A DNA stretch of 64,000 nt, taken from NCBI GenBank assembly GCA_025526935.1, contig JAHLKD010000008.1, positions 186,001 through 250,000 of the forward strand. The letters are read 5' to 3'. Numbering within the stretch: the first letter of the stretch is position 1; every line of letters begins with the position of its first letter. A program made the position numbers and the translations under genes. The stretch is from Cladochytrium replicatum (lineage: Eukaryota; Chytridiomycota; Chytridiomycetes; Cladochytriales; Cladochytriaceae). A model generated the notes under the pieces. It was given only the letters and a program-made list of their open reading frames with translations, was not told the origin of the DNA and did no database searches. Below are positions 37,801 through 47,898 of this stretch, in pieces.

Positions 37801-40800
37801 CATATGTGAATCCTTTGTAGATATAAAGGTCACCATTTTCCGACCGTAGCTAGAATGAAATATCGTCAAATTTCCAATAAGTAATTAAATTTCAGAATGC
37901 TTACCAAGAGGTATGGATCTTTATGGACGGCGTCTCTGCCGATATTGGCGAGGAAGATTTCACTGATTTCCACTGAACGGTCTCCCTGGCCTTCCGCTTT
38001 GTTATTTTGAAACCCTGGCATCTCATCGTGTCGATCGGTCAGGATGTTGGGGAGCATATTCAGGCTTGGGCAGCAGAATTGTTGTTCAAAGTCAGGGACG
38101 CTAAGCACCTTTTACATATGATAAGCTCCCTGTTCAGCACTCGGCTTCACTTCACTAACCTCTAAAGTTCCATTCTCTCGATACAGGACACACCAGTACG
38201 TTGGTTTTCCTATGCTGGTGTAACCAACTCCGCTAACGTTTTCCTCAGTAACATTCGCTGCAGTAGGAACTTGTTCTTTTGATTCGACAATGGAGTCAAC
38301 TACCATCTCGTCTTCGTCTTCCTCTCCATCGCTATCTTCTCCATAAAGATCGTCATCGTTGGTGGCGCTCTTCCTGAGAGGAGCACTATCAACTGCCTTG
38401 GTTGTAACTGAAGGAACTGTAGCGGCTTCTTCATTTGAGTCGGAATCGTCACCGTAAATGTCATCTTCATCGTCCGGATACTCCTTTCTCACTTTTGCTC
38501 TCTTGTTTGTCCTCTCCAAATCAACACCCTTGCCGATTTCTCCAGATTTTCTCTTCGACTTTTTCCTGCGCTTTGGTGCTTGTAGCACCATTAATCCAGG
38601 CAATGCACCAGATGCTGACGAACGCCTTGCAAGTGAAGCTATTGCAGCCAGCTCTTCAGATTTTGATTGTATAAGGTCACCAACTGATGGGAACAATGCA
38701 CCACTCGTATCGTCTGTGTACAAGCAACAAGCCATTATCGAATTATCTTCACTCTAAAGTTGAAAATTTAATTGGGGAAAAGGTCATAAATAACTGATCT
38801 TCACCTTCAATTCATGGCAAAGCGAGAGAGACTTTGAGCTCGCTTTTGCTTCCACTAAGGTCAAAGCCCCGTCGTTGAACATCACCAAAATATACGGATC
38901 AACAATGCTGCAATAAACCACCCACTGATCTCTGCCATTTCCCAGGGCCAAATCATGAAGACGGTCACCCTCTTAGGAATAATAAGTGATATCGCATAAT
39001 TCCCATAATCATGAGCTTGCCTGCATTCAGTAACACCATTCCATCCAGATGAACCTGAACAATCATTGTCTCAGATGAAACGGTCCCAACACCAACAGTG
39101 GGAGTTTCGGCATGAAAGTTGTTTCCTTCGATTTTCTGAAATTCTTCTCCAGATCGTAAGACCTAATTGGAATTTATTCTACTCAATCATCAAAAAGTCC
39201 CCAGCGTCCTCACCAATGTTCCAGTTGGTTTCGAGAGTACCAAATAGTCGTGAAAACGATCATCGTCATCCAGCGTCTCGTTAATCCTAGAGGGTAAATC
39301 CAATTTTGAACGTTCTCGCTTAATATGTGAGCAGCGAATCGCCCATGCATCAGTAACATCCGCAAATTCATGTTCCTTGGACATCACAATCAGCGGTCGG
39401 ACGCCCTGTTGCATTATTCCAAGTGCACCACCCGCTACAGCTGATGTGCATGCACGATTGTCTGGTGCAACTCCTTCTCCAATGACTGTGACGATTTCGA
39501 GCGGACGGTGTGGCCTGGACGATTGATACTCAAACACTTGCGACTCCGGCATCGGAACTGATTCGCCAACGACAAGGTCGCGAATCGGCCCAGTGCACAG
39601 AAGTGTGTCGCAAAGTCGAAACCGGAAATAGTTCAATCGCCCACCACCAGATGGATCGCCCGCTCCACTGACGACACCCGCTACGTCTACGCCGCGGTAT
39701 ATCTGTTTATCATTCGAGCTCTCGCCATATAAATCTTCGTCGTCATCATCCAGTTGAGGGTCGGGTGCCGATTTAGCTTCCAAGGTTGGGCTAGTTTGAT
39801 GGCTATTCGTTGCAATATTCACTAAGTTTTCTGACTCAATGTACTGCAACAGTAGCGAGTCGCTCGTGCGAGATCCTAGGAACAGATAACCATAGTTCAC
39901 TAGCCCCTCGTAGCCATCTTCCTCTTCTTGCAACTCGTCCTCGGTATCATCCAGCGCCGATCCACGACGTTGCAATCCTCTTGCGATTGCACGCTGTTCT
40001 TTTCGTGCGATTGCAGTCTTTGCCTGGGACCCGGTAGCGATAGAGGTTACCGTCAGCCGAGCAATGCAGTAAGGCATGTTTGCCCTCAAAGCCAGCCTCT
40101 TCACTCGGAATTCCCTTACTCCACCTTTTTTCCGCCGCCATCCCATCGCTGTTTCATCTTCGGATCCGATCAGCTCCACAATCACCATTTCGCCAGATCG
40201 AAGGACTAGAAGCAACGTGTCTGGATTGACGAAACTGTGCACCGATCCATCGAGCGACAGACCAAGATGACGAAAGTCAGACATTCGAGGTTGGGAGTAC
40301 AGCGAGTTTTCTGAAGCAGAGTGCTTATGGACTTCGTGCGCAACACCATCAGTGTCGTGGAGCGTTCCTTTCTCTGCACCGTGGAACATATTTACGGCGA
40401 CACAAACACCGATCGAGTTTGTTTGCTCCAGATACATGATGGCGTTCGGTGAAAAAACTAAAATACCACGCACCGGGGCAGGTATTGAGCACAGTTTGTA
40501 GCAATTGTAAGGAAGGTTCTCTGCAGAATATAGCACTGGGTATGCTTTCTTCTCCAGGTCCAGTGAGACTACGATTAGAGATTTGGTGTCCGCCTTTGCG
40601 ACCAGTCGTCTAAATGGTGCACTCATAAGAACAGAACTTGTATGTTGTACTTCACCTACCCAGTCCAAGTTTGTGTAGTCTCGTACAAGATTGCAAGTGT
40701 AGGCTCATAGTAGTCATGAAGGAACACGACATCAACAACGCTGCGAATCTTCGGATCGATTGAGGAGAACGAAATGACGTAGCTTGGGTAGTACGGGTGT

Positions 40801-41770
40801 TTGCTGGAGCCAATTCAGCTTACTTCGAATGATGGAAACTGATGGGTTTCAAACCTGGATGCATCTACGTTATCGGTATCCCCGAGATCTTGCTTCATTG
40901 GTATAATTGCAAACCGATCATTGTAAAAGTTCATGATGGCACATCGCGATTGCGGGTCGACACGTATTTCTGGTATCCATCTGTCCGAAAGACTCTCTTT
41001 CTACTCCAATGGGTGAAAAAGTTGGCCAACTTTTGAACGGATTGCTCACCTTAAACTCCTCTCTTTCGTAATAGTGGATCGAGACGGTCACAATATTGTT
41101 CGTCGCAGGGTTGTACTCGATGAGGGCCATCTACATTAACTTGTTGTGAGCTTACATATCAAGAACTACTTGATAATCGGATCACCTTTGCTTCTTTAAA
41201 ACTGAGCAACAAACTATCCATCCCAGATGCCCCAGCCGAGTTTGCCGTCCTTACAACCCCGATCGAAGTTACATTTCCTTGGAGCTTGTGTCGAGACCGA
41301 AGCTCCAGTTTTGCGATCTTCGGTGCTTGTCCTCGCTTTGCATTCTCGATTAAGGGTCGGATTCTCGGGAATTCAGAATTCTGTACGTTGGGCAGGGAAA
41401 AGACGAAAAAACGCAAAGATTCATGTATTAATGTTTGAAAAGTATCTATTGATACGTTTTGCACGACAACGGTAGAACACCAACTTTCTCGATGAAACCT
41501 CTCCCACAAAGTGACACCCCCAGTCCCACAAGAATCGCCGATTTCCCATGATCTTCGTTGCCATACCAGGTCATAATCATCGTCCAGTCGCTGTTGAAAC
41601 TCGTTAACCTCTGGTGCGTCTTCTTCCACCACGTTGTAGATTTCCAACAGCGAACCCTTCGTCACGATCAGATTTGTCGCTGTTGGCGATGTGAATCTCG
41701 CTTCAGCACACGTCTCGATGCAAGATGGCGGAATTAGCTCCTTGTAGTACGAGTACAAGGTGCCTGCCAT
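34801..41770 (-). CDS. CPSF1: Cleavage and polyadenylation specificity factor subunit 1 (CPSF1/Cft1)
   Basis: A gene of about 7 kb with many short introns, on the order of twenty exons. ATG 41770 gives [19 protein letters not shown], followed by [16 protein letters not shown], aligning with the CPSF160 start (PP.. / NLVVA..LYVY). Internal beta-propeller blocks include [40 protein letters not shown] and acidic spacer repeats of DDLYGE/DDIYGD type. The C-terminal CPSF_A region has [40 protein letters not shown], then [20 protein letters not shown] and [14 protein letters not shown] before the stop at 34801, almost diagnostic for CPSF1. The protein is the scaffold of the nuclear 3'-end processing complex that recognises AAUAAA with WDR33/CPSF30. 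The repeated D-D-(L/I)-Y-G-(E/D) acidic motif is unusual. Individual splice sites were not all checked. Confidence 0.93.
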
Positions 41771-41866
41771 GTTTTCGAACTGGCCTGGGGCTGTGCAGAT
41801 CGACCGTTTTTGAACCACCGACCGTGTGAAAGTGCGCGATTGGGAAGTTGTTGCTACGTAGAAGAT
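41771..41866. promoter_or_regulatory. 96-bp divergent intergenic region (CPSF1 / coiled-coil gene)
   Basis: The CPSF1 ATG (41770, minus) and the first ATG of the coiled-coil gene (41867, plus) are 96 bp apart. A housekeeping RNA-processing gene thus shares its promoter region with a structural protein gene. No known motif identified. Confidence 0.45.
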
Positions 41867-44124
41867 ATGGTCCGTGGAGCTTCTCCAGGAACAGCTACAG
41901 GAAGTATTCGCCCTCGCGTTAACACAAGCAGAGATCGTCCGAGGACCATCGGAACATCTAGTGCACCAAACAAGGCGCTCGAGGACGAGTACATTAGAAA
42001 CCTCCAGCAACAGGTTTACTTGCTTGAGCTGGAAACCAGATACTTGTATGCGGAATAATTCTATATGACTAGCTTATTATTGATCTTTTAATCTTTAGAC
42101 GTGCACCACGGGGTAGGTTGCTTGCTCGACTACCAAATTTTCTACTATATCTGACGGCGAAATACAAGGGGACGGTGATCTAGCCGAAGGACCTGCGATG
42201 ATGAATGGAATGGGAGGCGGCGCTGGGTTTATGGGAGGAAACCAAGTTAACGAGACAATACGCAATCTCAAGTTCAAATATGTTGAGCTCCAAGAATCTC
42301 ACAAGAAAGAAATAAAGGTAGTGATCAAACTTAAACCAAAAAATTATGCATTGATGGTTTTTTTAGCGTCTGGAGGAGAAATTAGACCTGGTGAAGAATG
42401 AGAACCAGCTACAGAGCATCAACATCGCCACTCTGGAGAAGGAAAGGGACGAGCTGAATTCCCAGTTGAGAAACTACCGCGGTACTATGCTATGACAGTT
42501 CCATATCAAACAGGCAATATCTGATCTTCGCTAAAGACCAAACAACTCACGAAAAGGAGAAGACTTACGGCGAACTCTTGTCAACTAGAAAGAAGCTGGA
42601 GGTCACACAATCGGATTATAACAGGTTGGATATATCCTACAAAAGACAATCACAAGAGAAGCTACAAATCCAAGCAAATTTGGTCGTATCCCAGGACGAG
42701 TGTCGAAAGTTTAAGGACCAGGTAATAAGTATGCTTTAAGGGATCATTACATCACTTAGTCGAAACGGGCTCCCAGGTCGACGAACAGCTTCAGATCAAC
42801 CAGAACTTAAAGAACAAGATTGAAGAGCTGTACAAAGCCAACGCCCAATTGCTCGTATGTTGGTTCCACCTGCTAATACTCAGGCCGCATATTTATGGAA
42901 TTTCAGACACGGGTGGAGGACATGGAATCTTCTGTTCTGTCGTTTGATATGGACAGTCACAAGGCACAGATCCGCGAGCTCCAGGCTGAAAAGATTGTGT
43001 TACAAACAGAAATAAAACAGGCAGAGCAGTTGCGTCAGCAAGAGGAGCATCTACGTCTGAAGATTTCACAAGATTGTGCGGACTTGGTAAAAGCTAACGT
43101 AACTTTGAAGAACGAGTTGGAGGATGTTCAGCGTAGAGTCAGAAGAGTAAGCAGCGACCCTTTCAGCTGGCAATATTTTGTTTATGATGGACCTAAGGAA
43201 TTCGAGCAACGAGAAGATAAAGTTAAGCGCAGACAAGACTACATCAAGGAAGCTGAGAGTCTCCGTGACGAGGTTTCTCGGCTGAAGGACGATATTTCTA
43301 TGGGAAGAATATCCATCGACAATAAGGAAAGGAAGATACATGAGTTAACACAGCAGGTAAGAAAAGTTTCATGCATTGGTATGCCGCTTATATGTCTGAC
43401 ACATAATCAGTGCCGCCAAACCGAGATTGCTCTTAACAAAGGTATGCGATATGAAATCTAGGTTTTTATTTGTTGCGTTTCAGCTCATTTTCTCGTTCAG
43501 CACTCGAGGCGCGGACAATGTTGGACGAACGGATTATGGATCTCGAAGGTAGAATCAAGATACAAGAGCAGGAACTCATACAACTTGGACAAGACAAAGG
43601 GTACTGTAAAACAAGTCTTCAATCAGTTTGCTTGCTAAGCTGTCCACAAAAGGCTTCTGGTGGATGATGTAGCGGAGCTTAGAAATGCAACTGAGATTCG
43701 CCAGAGTAAAGTGCAGCAGCTGATGAGGGAGAAGCAAGAGGCACAGATGCAACTAGAAAGATTCCAGCGCGAAATGTCGGCGCGCCGTGAATTCTCCCAC
43801 CTGATTCAGGAACTCGAATCGTCCGGAGAAAACTATTTGGAACTGATGCGGAACATGCGAACAATATTGATGGGTCCATCTGGAGCAAGCTCGCAGCCTG
43901 TAGCGGGAGGGATACCACCCCGATCGCCGCAGACGCTGTCAATGATGGCGCCTAACCCGACGGGGCAACCACCACACTCCTATGCGTCACATGGGGGAGC
44001 GGGAGGAAGGTCACCAATTTTGAACAGCGGTGGTGGAAGTCCACGAACTGGAGGGGACGGGCACAGCGGTAGAGCAGCACACATCGCTCCTGGTGTTCCT
44101 GTTTCTTCCCACCGGCGAGATTAG
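41867..44124 (+). CDS. Coiled-coil protein, flagellar/basal-body candidate
   Basis: Eleven exons: 41867-42045, 42099-42112, 42169-42317, 42367-42481, 42537-42721, 42777-42854, 42907-43146, 43198-43356, 43411-43441, 43501-43600 and 43653-44124, sum 1722 nt (573 residues). The N-terminus is basic and Ser/Thr/Pro-rich (MVRGASPGTATGSIRPRV), then ALEDEYIRNLQQQVYLLELE, a short Gly/Met-rich linker and nearly continuous heptad coiled coil to about residue 465 (LEEKLDLVKNENQLQSINI, IRELQAEKIVLQTEIKQAE, REKQEAQMQLERFQREM). The C-terminus is disordered, Gly/Ser/Pro-rich. The NLQQQVYLLELE motif resembles a segment I associate with ciliary coiled-coil proteins, but I cannot name the family. A flagellar role is inferred only from this and from ARL13B and kinesin-16 in the window. 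Exon 2 is a 14-nt microexon. Confidence 0.7.
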
Positions 44125-44192
44125 TCGAAACCGGAATGGGAGTGATAGATCTCTGAGATAATCCAAGACTGAAACATAGAATCCATGTTATT

Positions 44193-44859
44193 TTATTTCT
44201 TCACAAGTTTGCTCACAATTTCCGACAGTGTCTTCTTGTTCACAGCACCTTGATCCACTTCTTCAAAGACGCTCTTCATTATCTTGCCCTTATCGAGGCC
44301 TGGAGTCTGTTCAAGTATTCTCTTCACGATCGCCTCCATCTCCGAGCTGTCGATCGGCTTCGGCAAATATTGCTCGATAATCTGAAGCTCCAACTTTTCC
44401 TTCTCGGCAAGCTCTGGTCGATCCGCCGCATTGAACTGCTCTATCGCGTCCTCACGGCGTTTGTAAGCTTTCTGAACTACCGCAGCCAGAGACGGTTGCG
44501 CATTGTTTCCAGCTTTGCCGTTGTAGCTAATGTCTGAAATCAGTGATTTGATCACAGAGACCGACAATTTGTGTTGATCCTGGATTGAACCCTTCTCCAC
44601 TTCTTTGACTTTAATCATTGCTGCCTTCAGGTCAGACTTGAGTTTATCGCGTAGCTCTGTCAAGAATGGTCAAGAAAAGGCTGAGGCTGAAAGTCAAACG
44701 CATACTGGCATTGCCAATCTCAGTCGGGGTGGGTTGGTGTTCAGCGGAATACCACCGCGCTTGCGCCTTGATGAGTGCAAGGGACGACGGTATGATATCG
44801 AAGCGAGCCGAGAGCCCCCGTGGTGGGACCACGACAGCAACTCTCACAGTTTTCAGCAT
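44193..44859 (-). CDS. AIM41: YqeY-domain mitochondrial protein (AIM41-like)
   Basis: Two exons 44859-44706 and 44656-44193 sum to 618 nt (205 residues). Exon 1 is a mitochondrial presequence (MLKTVRVAVVVPPRGLSARF ... ARWYSAEH). Exon 2 is a YqeY/GatB-like helical domain: KLRDKLKSDLKAAMIKV, SVIKSLISDISYNGKAG, KAYKRREDAIEQFNAADRPE, LQIIEQYLPKPIDSSEMEAI and ending LSEIVSKLVKK. The domain is shared with the tRNA-dependent amidotransferase B subunit tail; yeast Aim41 is mitochondrial with unclear function. The splice site (A|GTATGC...TGACAG|AG) is strong. The gene is head-to-head with a TLDc gene. Confidence 0.88.
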
Positions 44860-44897
44860 AAGTTGACTGACACGTGTTCACAGACTCTACAATAATA
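44860..44897. promoter_or_regulatory. 38-bp divergent intergenic region (AIM41 / TLDc)
   Basis: The two start codons (44859 minus, 44898 plus) are 38 bp apart. The interval contains a CACGTG E-box-like hexamer, GACACGTGTTC at 44869-44879. Both products have links to mitochondria or oxidative stress in other organisms, so joint control through this box is plausible but inferred. Confidence 0.45.
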
Positions 44898-45706
44898 ATG
44901 TACTCGTGGTTCGGCTCGTCGTCGTCGTCGAGCCCAGAAAGATCGACGGCATCTCTGTCCGAAGACTCTTCGGCATCTCCTAATCGCCACGTAGACATCC
45001 TGCCACCACCGCCAGTTCGTCTGGACGGGAGGAAGTATGCGGAGGACGCTATTCTGACACAATCCGTCGCAGAGTTCTTGAGAGCATTTCTCCCACCACT
45101 TCAGCGCGAATCGTCTCGCTGGCAGCTAATTTACAGGTCAGCATATATGGCTGACACTCTGAGAAATTCACAACGAATCGTGTCGTAGCACAAATGAACA
45201 TGGAATTTCATTAGCAACACTTTACGGAAGTGCAGAGCGGCACAACACAGCAATGATGTTGGTAGCGAAGGATGAGAATGGTCACATATTTGGAGCGTTC
45301 GCCAGCCATCGGTTAGCACCGGCTGTAGGGTTCTTCGGAAACGGATCATGGTAATCGAGTTGGCCAGACTACCACTGAGACTGACAGTCACACCATAGCT
45401 TCTTGTTTTCCGTGAATCCAAAGACGAAGAGTGTGAAGGTGTATCCGTCAACAGGACGAAATGACTATCAAATCACATGCGATCCAAACTACATAGCCTT
45501 TGGAGCAGGGTATGTGGATCGAAATGGCGTAACTATGCCACAGCTAACGATGAACTCACCTCAGGACGGGAGTACATGGACTCATGATCGACCAGAGTCT
45601 TCTCAAAGGCACGAGTGACTATTGTGTTACGTATGACAACGAGTGTCTAGCGTCGAGCACATCCTTCGAGTGCATGGGTGTCGAGTTGTTTGTGTTCCAA
45701 ATCTAA
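44898..45706 (+). CDS. TLDc-domain protein (OXR1/NCOA7-type)
   Basis: Four exons 44898-45136, 45189-45350, 45399-45509 and 45565-45706 sum to 654 nt (217 residues). After a Ser-rich start (SSSSSSPERSTASLSEDSS) the TLDc fold is complete: LTQSVAEFLRAFLPPLQRES, WQLIYSTNEHGISLATLYGS, MMLVAKDENGHIFGAFASHR, SCFLFSVNPKTKSVKVYPST, NYIAFGAG, GVHGLMIDQSLLKGTSDYC, NECL and the closing ECMGVELFVFQI. TLDc proteins bind and disassemble the V-ATPase and protect against oxidative stress. There is no LysM or GRAM domain, so this is the short, stand-alone type found in fungi (Oxr1). The next gene begins only 58 bp after the stop, on the same strand. Confidence 0.9.
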
Positions 45707-45764
45707 CACGTGACTGACGCGGCGCCCCTGATCCGCCACATATCCACATTATTATCAGGGGTGC

Positions 45765-47711
45765 ATGACAACTGTGGGTGTCAGTGTTTCCACCATGGGT
45801 GCACTACAGAACGAGCCGTCGCTGCTCCAGGAGCACGATCCTGAAAAGTCTCTTTTCGCGCTGCTTGCGGATGTGCCGGTCTCGAGCCGTTCGCTCTCGC
45901 GAAGGTCCTCCAATTCATCTCTCCAATCATCGTTGATACGGCGTGTCAGTAACGCATTTAGAAAACCTTCATCGGGAAGAACTCTGAAGCTCCAGCGCTC
46001 CTCTTCACTCTCGCACGCTCTGAAGCTCACCGAGGAACAAGAGAGGGTTTTGGCTGAATCGGGGATAGTCGCGAAATCCCTTTCCAGCGCATCAAGCGCA
46101 GCAGAACTCACACTTGCGGTCCTCCGCGTCGAAAGGATCCTCTTTCGTCTGCAAAACGAACTTTATCTTGTCCAACCAATTTTGGACATTTATGCTTCGC
46201 TCAACACTCGTTTGTATGCAGCCACTGGGAAGGCAACCAGCCAGCATTGGGGCTATTTGCCAGACGTTCCACTGTCAGTCCGACAACAACTGGACCGGAA
46301 AACTTGGACACGCCGGTCCCCAATCGATGCACGGTACGACTACAGTGTTGTGACTTACAACAATCGGGATGGTGCCATTACTATGGGTCTCAAACATCCG
46401 CTCTTCAAGTTGAACAAAGTGGAAGTCGGATGTGAGAATGTATCCAAGAGTGTTTTCAGTGCAACTCTTGCAGCAACATATCCGTTGGTTCCAAACCCAC
46501 GACGAGCCTTGAACAGTAAAGAGCCGGAAAAGGTGCTCCTAAACGATCCAAACAATGATGCTTGGTTTTCCTGCAGCTTGGCCAACGGAGTTGTGGTTGG
46601 TGCTACAGCAGACGGTAGTGGAAGGGGTCCCCAAGCTCGACTTGCCGCGGGAGTCGTTATGGCGATCACATACGAGATGATCCCGGAACTAACGACTGCT
46701 TATTCTGGTGTATCAGCTCGCAGCAGTTCAGTTTTTGAATGGATTCACAAAGTGATAGTCCGATCACAGCAAATCATCAGCTCACTCAATGAAGCCGGCT
46801 CGACAACGGCATCTGTGTATGTTATCGTTCCAACCAAAGATGGGAATCGCCTCTGCATGTACGCATTCATTGGCGATGTTGAAGGGTTTCACTACAATTC
46901 CACAACACGAACTTGGAGGTCACTTGGTCGGCATCCCTTGCTACATGAAGAAGTCCGTCTCAATACATCCTCAACCCCGGGAGCTTTAGGTGGAGAGTCG
47001 CGCATTCGCGGACTGTATCTCTGGAAAGATACGGATTGGCAGCGAGCAACTGTGAAGAAACCATCCAAATGGTATGAGGACCAGCTTCCACCGGCAAAGT
47101 TGAGAGGTGCTGCTGGCGTCAGATCGTCGTCCAATCTGCATTTTGGTATGATCAACTGCAGGGCAGGTGACTTATTCGTGTTTTTGACGGACGGTCTTGG
47201 CGACACGATCGATCCTTTGCAGTTATTTCCAAACCCTAGCCAAGCGGCGAAGGCATTCGAATGTATCGAGAAGTGGATGAAGGAACACTCAGTCAGTGCT
47301 GAGGATATCGATGGCACAGATGCGCACATTCTGAAAAGCAAATTCAACCACAGCAACTCTGAAGATTGGTCCTCGTTTTCCAAAAGGCAGCCGGATGGTG
47401 CGTGCCAACTGTTCAGGCTGAAGCAGCGGATCTTCACCGCCTTGATGGCAGATATGCCTCCGTATCCGAACGTCATAATGAAAAAGTGCATCCGGCATGC
47501 CATGTATGTGACGGGATATGAAAGGGAAATGATGGAATCAGAGGAATATCGATTGGCGAGCAAGCACGAGAAGGGCGAGATGCTGCAACAACTCAGGAGT
47601 GAACTTCGCAATGCAAAGTTGCAGATAGCTGCTGACACAGAGTCGTGGCAGCAGCTGATCGTGCCGACCGCCAAGATGGATCATCTTGCCATTCAGGTCA
47701 TTGAAGTTTAG
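45765..47711 (+). CDS. PP2C-like (PPM) phosphatase-domain protein, tandem copy 1
   Basis: Intronless frame of 648 residues. The N-terminal 100 residues are Ser/Arg-rich and disordered. A helical block with LAVLRVERILFRLQNELYLV and KATSQHWGYLPDV precedes the catalytic-like region. PPM marks: LNDPNNDAWFSCSLANG followed by VVVGATADGSGRGPQARLA (motif equivalent to VFDGHGG), EAGSTTASVYVIVPTKDG (GSTA motif), MYAFIGDVEGFHYN (VGDSRA position) and LFVFLTDGLGDTIDP (SDGLWD position). The metal-binding Asp candidates are present, so activity is possible, but the motifs are too divergent to assert it. A helical C-terminal extension ends MDHLAIQVIEV. Close relative of the next gene. Lack of introns among intron-rich neighbours may reflect a retroposed origin before duplication. 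Confidence 0.7.
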   Translation: MTTVGVSVSTMGALQNEPSLLQEHDPEKSLFALLADVPVSSRSLSRRSSNSSLQSSLIRRVSNAFRKPSSGRTLKLQRSSSLSHALKLTEEQERVLAESGIVAKSLSSASSAAELTLAVLRVERILFRLQNELYLVQPILDIYASLNTRLYAATGKATSQHWGYLPDVPLSVRQQLDRKTWTRRSPIDARYDYSVVTYNNRDGAITMGLKHPLFKLNKVEVGCENVSKSVFSATLAATYPLVPNPRRALNSKEPEKVLLNDPNNDAWFSCSLANGVVVGATADGSGRGPQARLAAGVVMAITYEMIPELTTAYSGVSARSSSVFEWIHKVIVRSQQIISSLNEAGSTTASVYVIVPTKDGNRLCMYAFIGDVEGFHYNSTTRTWRSLGRHPLLHEEVRLNTSSTPGALGGESRIRGLYLWKDTDWQRATVKKPSKWYEDQLPPAKLRGAAGVRSSSNLHFGMINCRAGDLFVFLTDGLGDTIDPLQLFPNPSQAAKAFECIEKWMKEHSVSAEDIDGTDAHILKSKFNHSNSEDWSSFSKRQPDGACQLFRLKQRIFTALMADMPPYPNVIMKKCIRHAMYVTGYEREMMESEEYRLASKHEKGEMLQQLRSELRNAKLQIAADTESWQQLIVPTAKMDHLAIQVIEV

Positions 47712-47898
47712 ATTGCGAGAGCTCAGCGATTGACGTCATTTTCGAATTGTGGTTTATCTTTTCCCTGCCCTGCTGTATTGCATTTGCGTTATTATCGTTT
47801 GATTTTGCACATTTCTTAAACCTTTTCTCATTTTCACCGTAAAGTCGAAGTCAATATTTTGTTTTTGCTCTCCCCCGTGCTGAATGTGATCGGATCAA

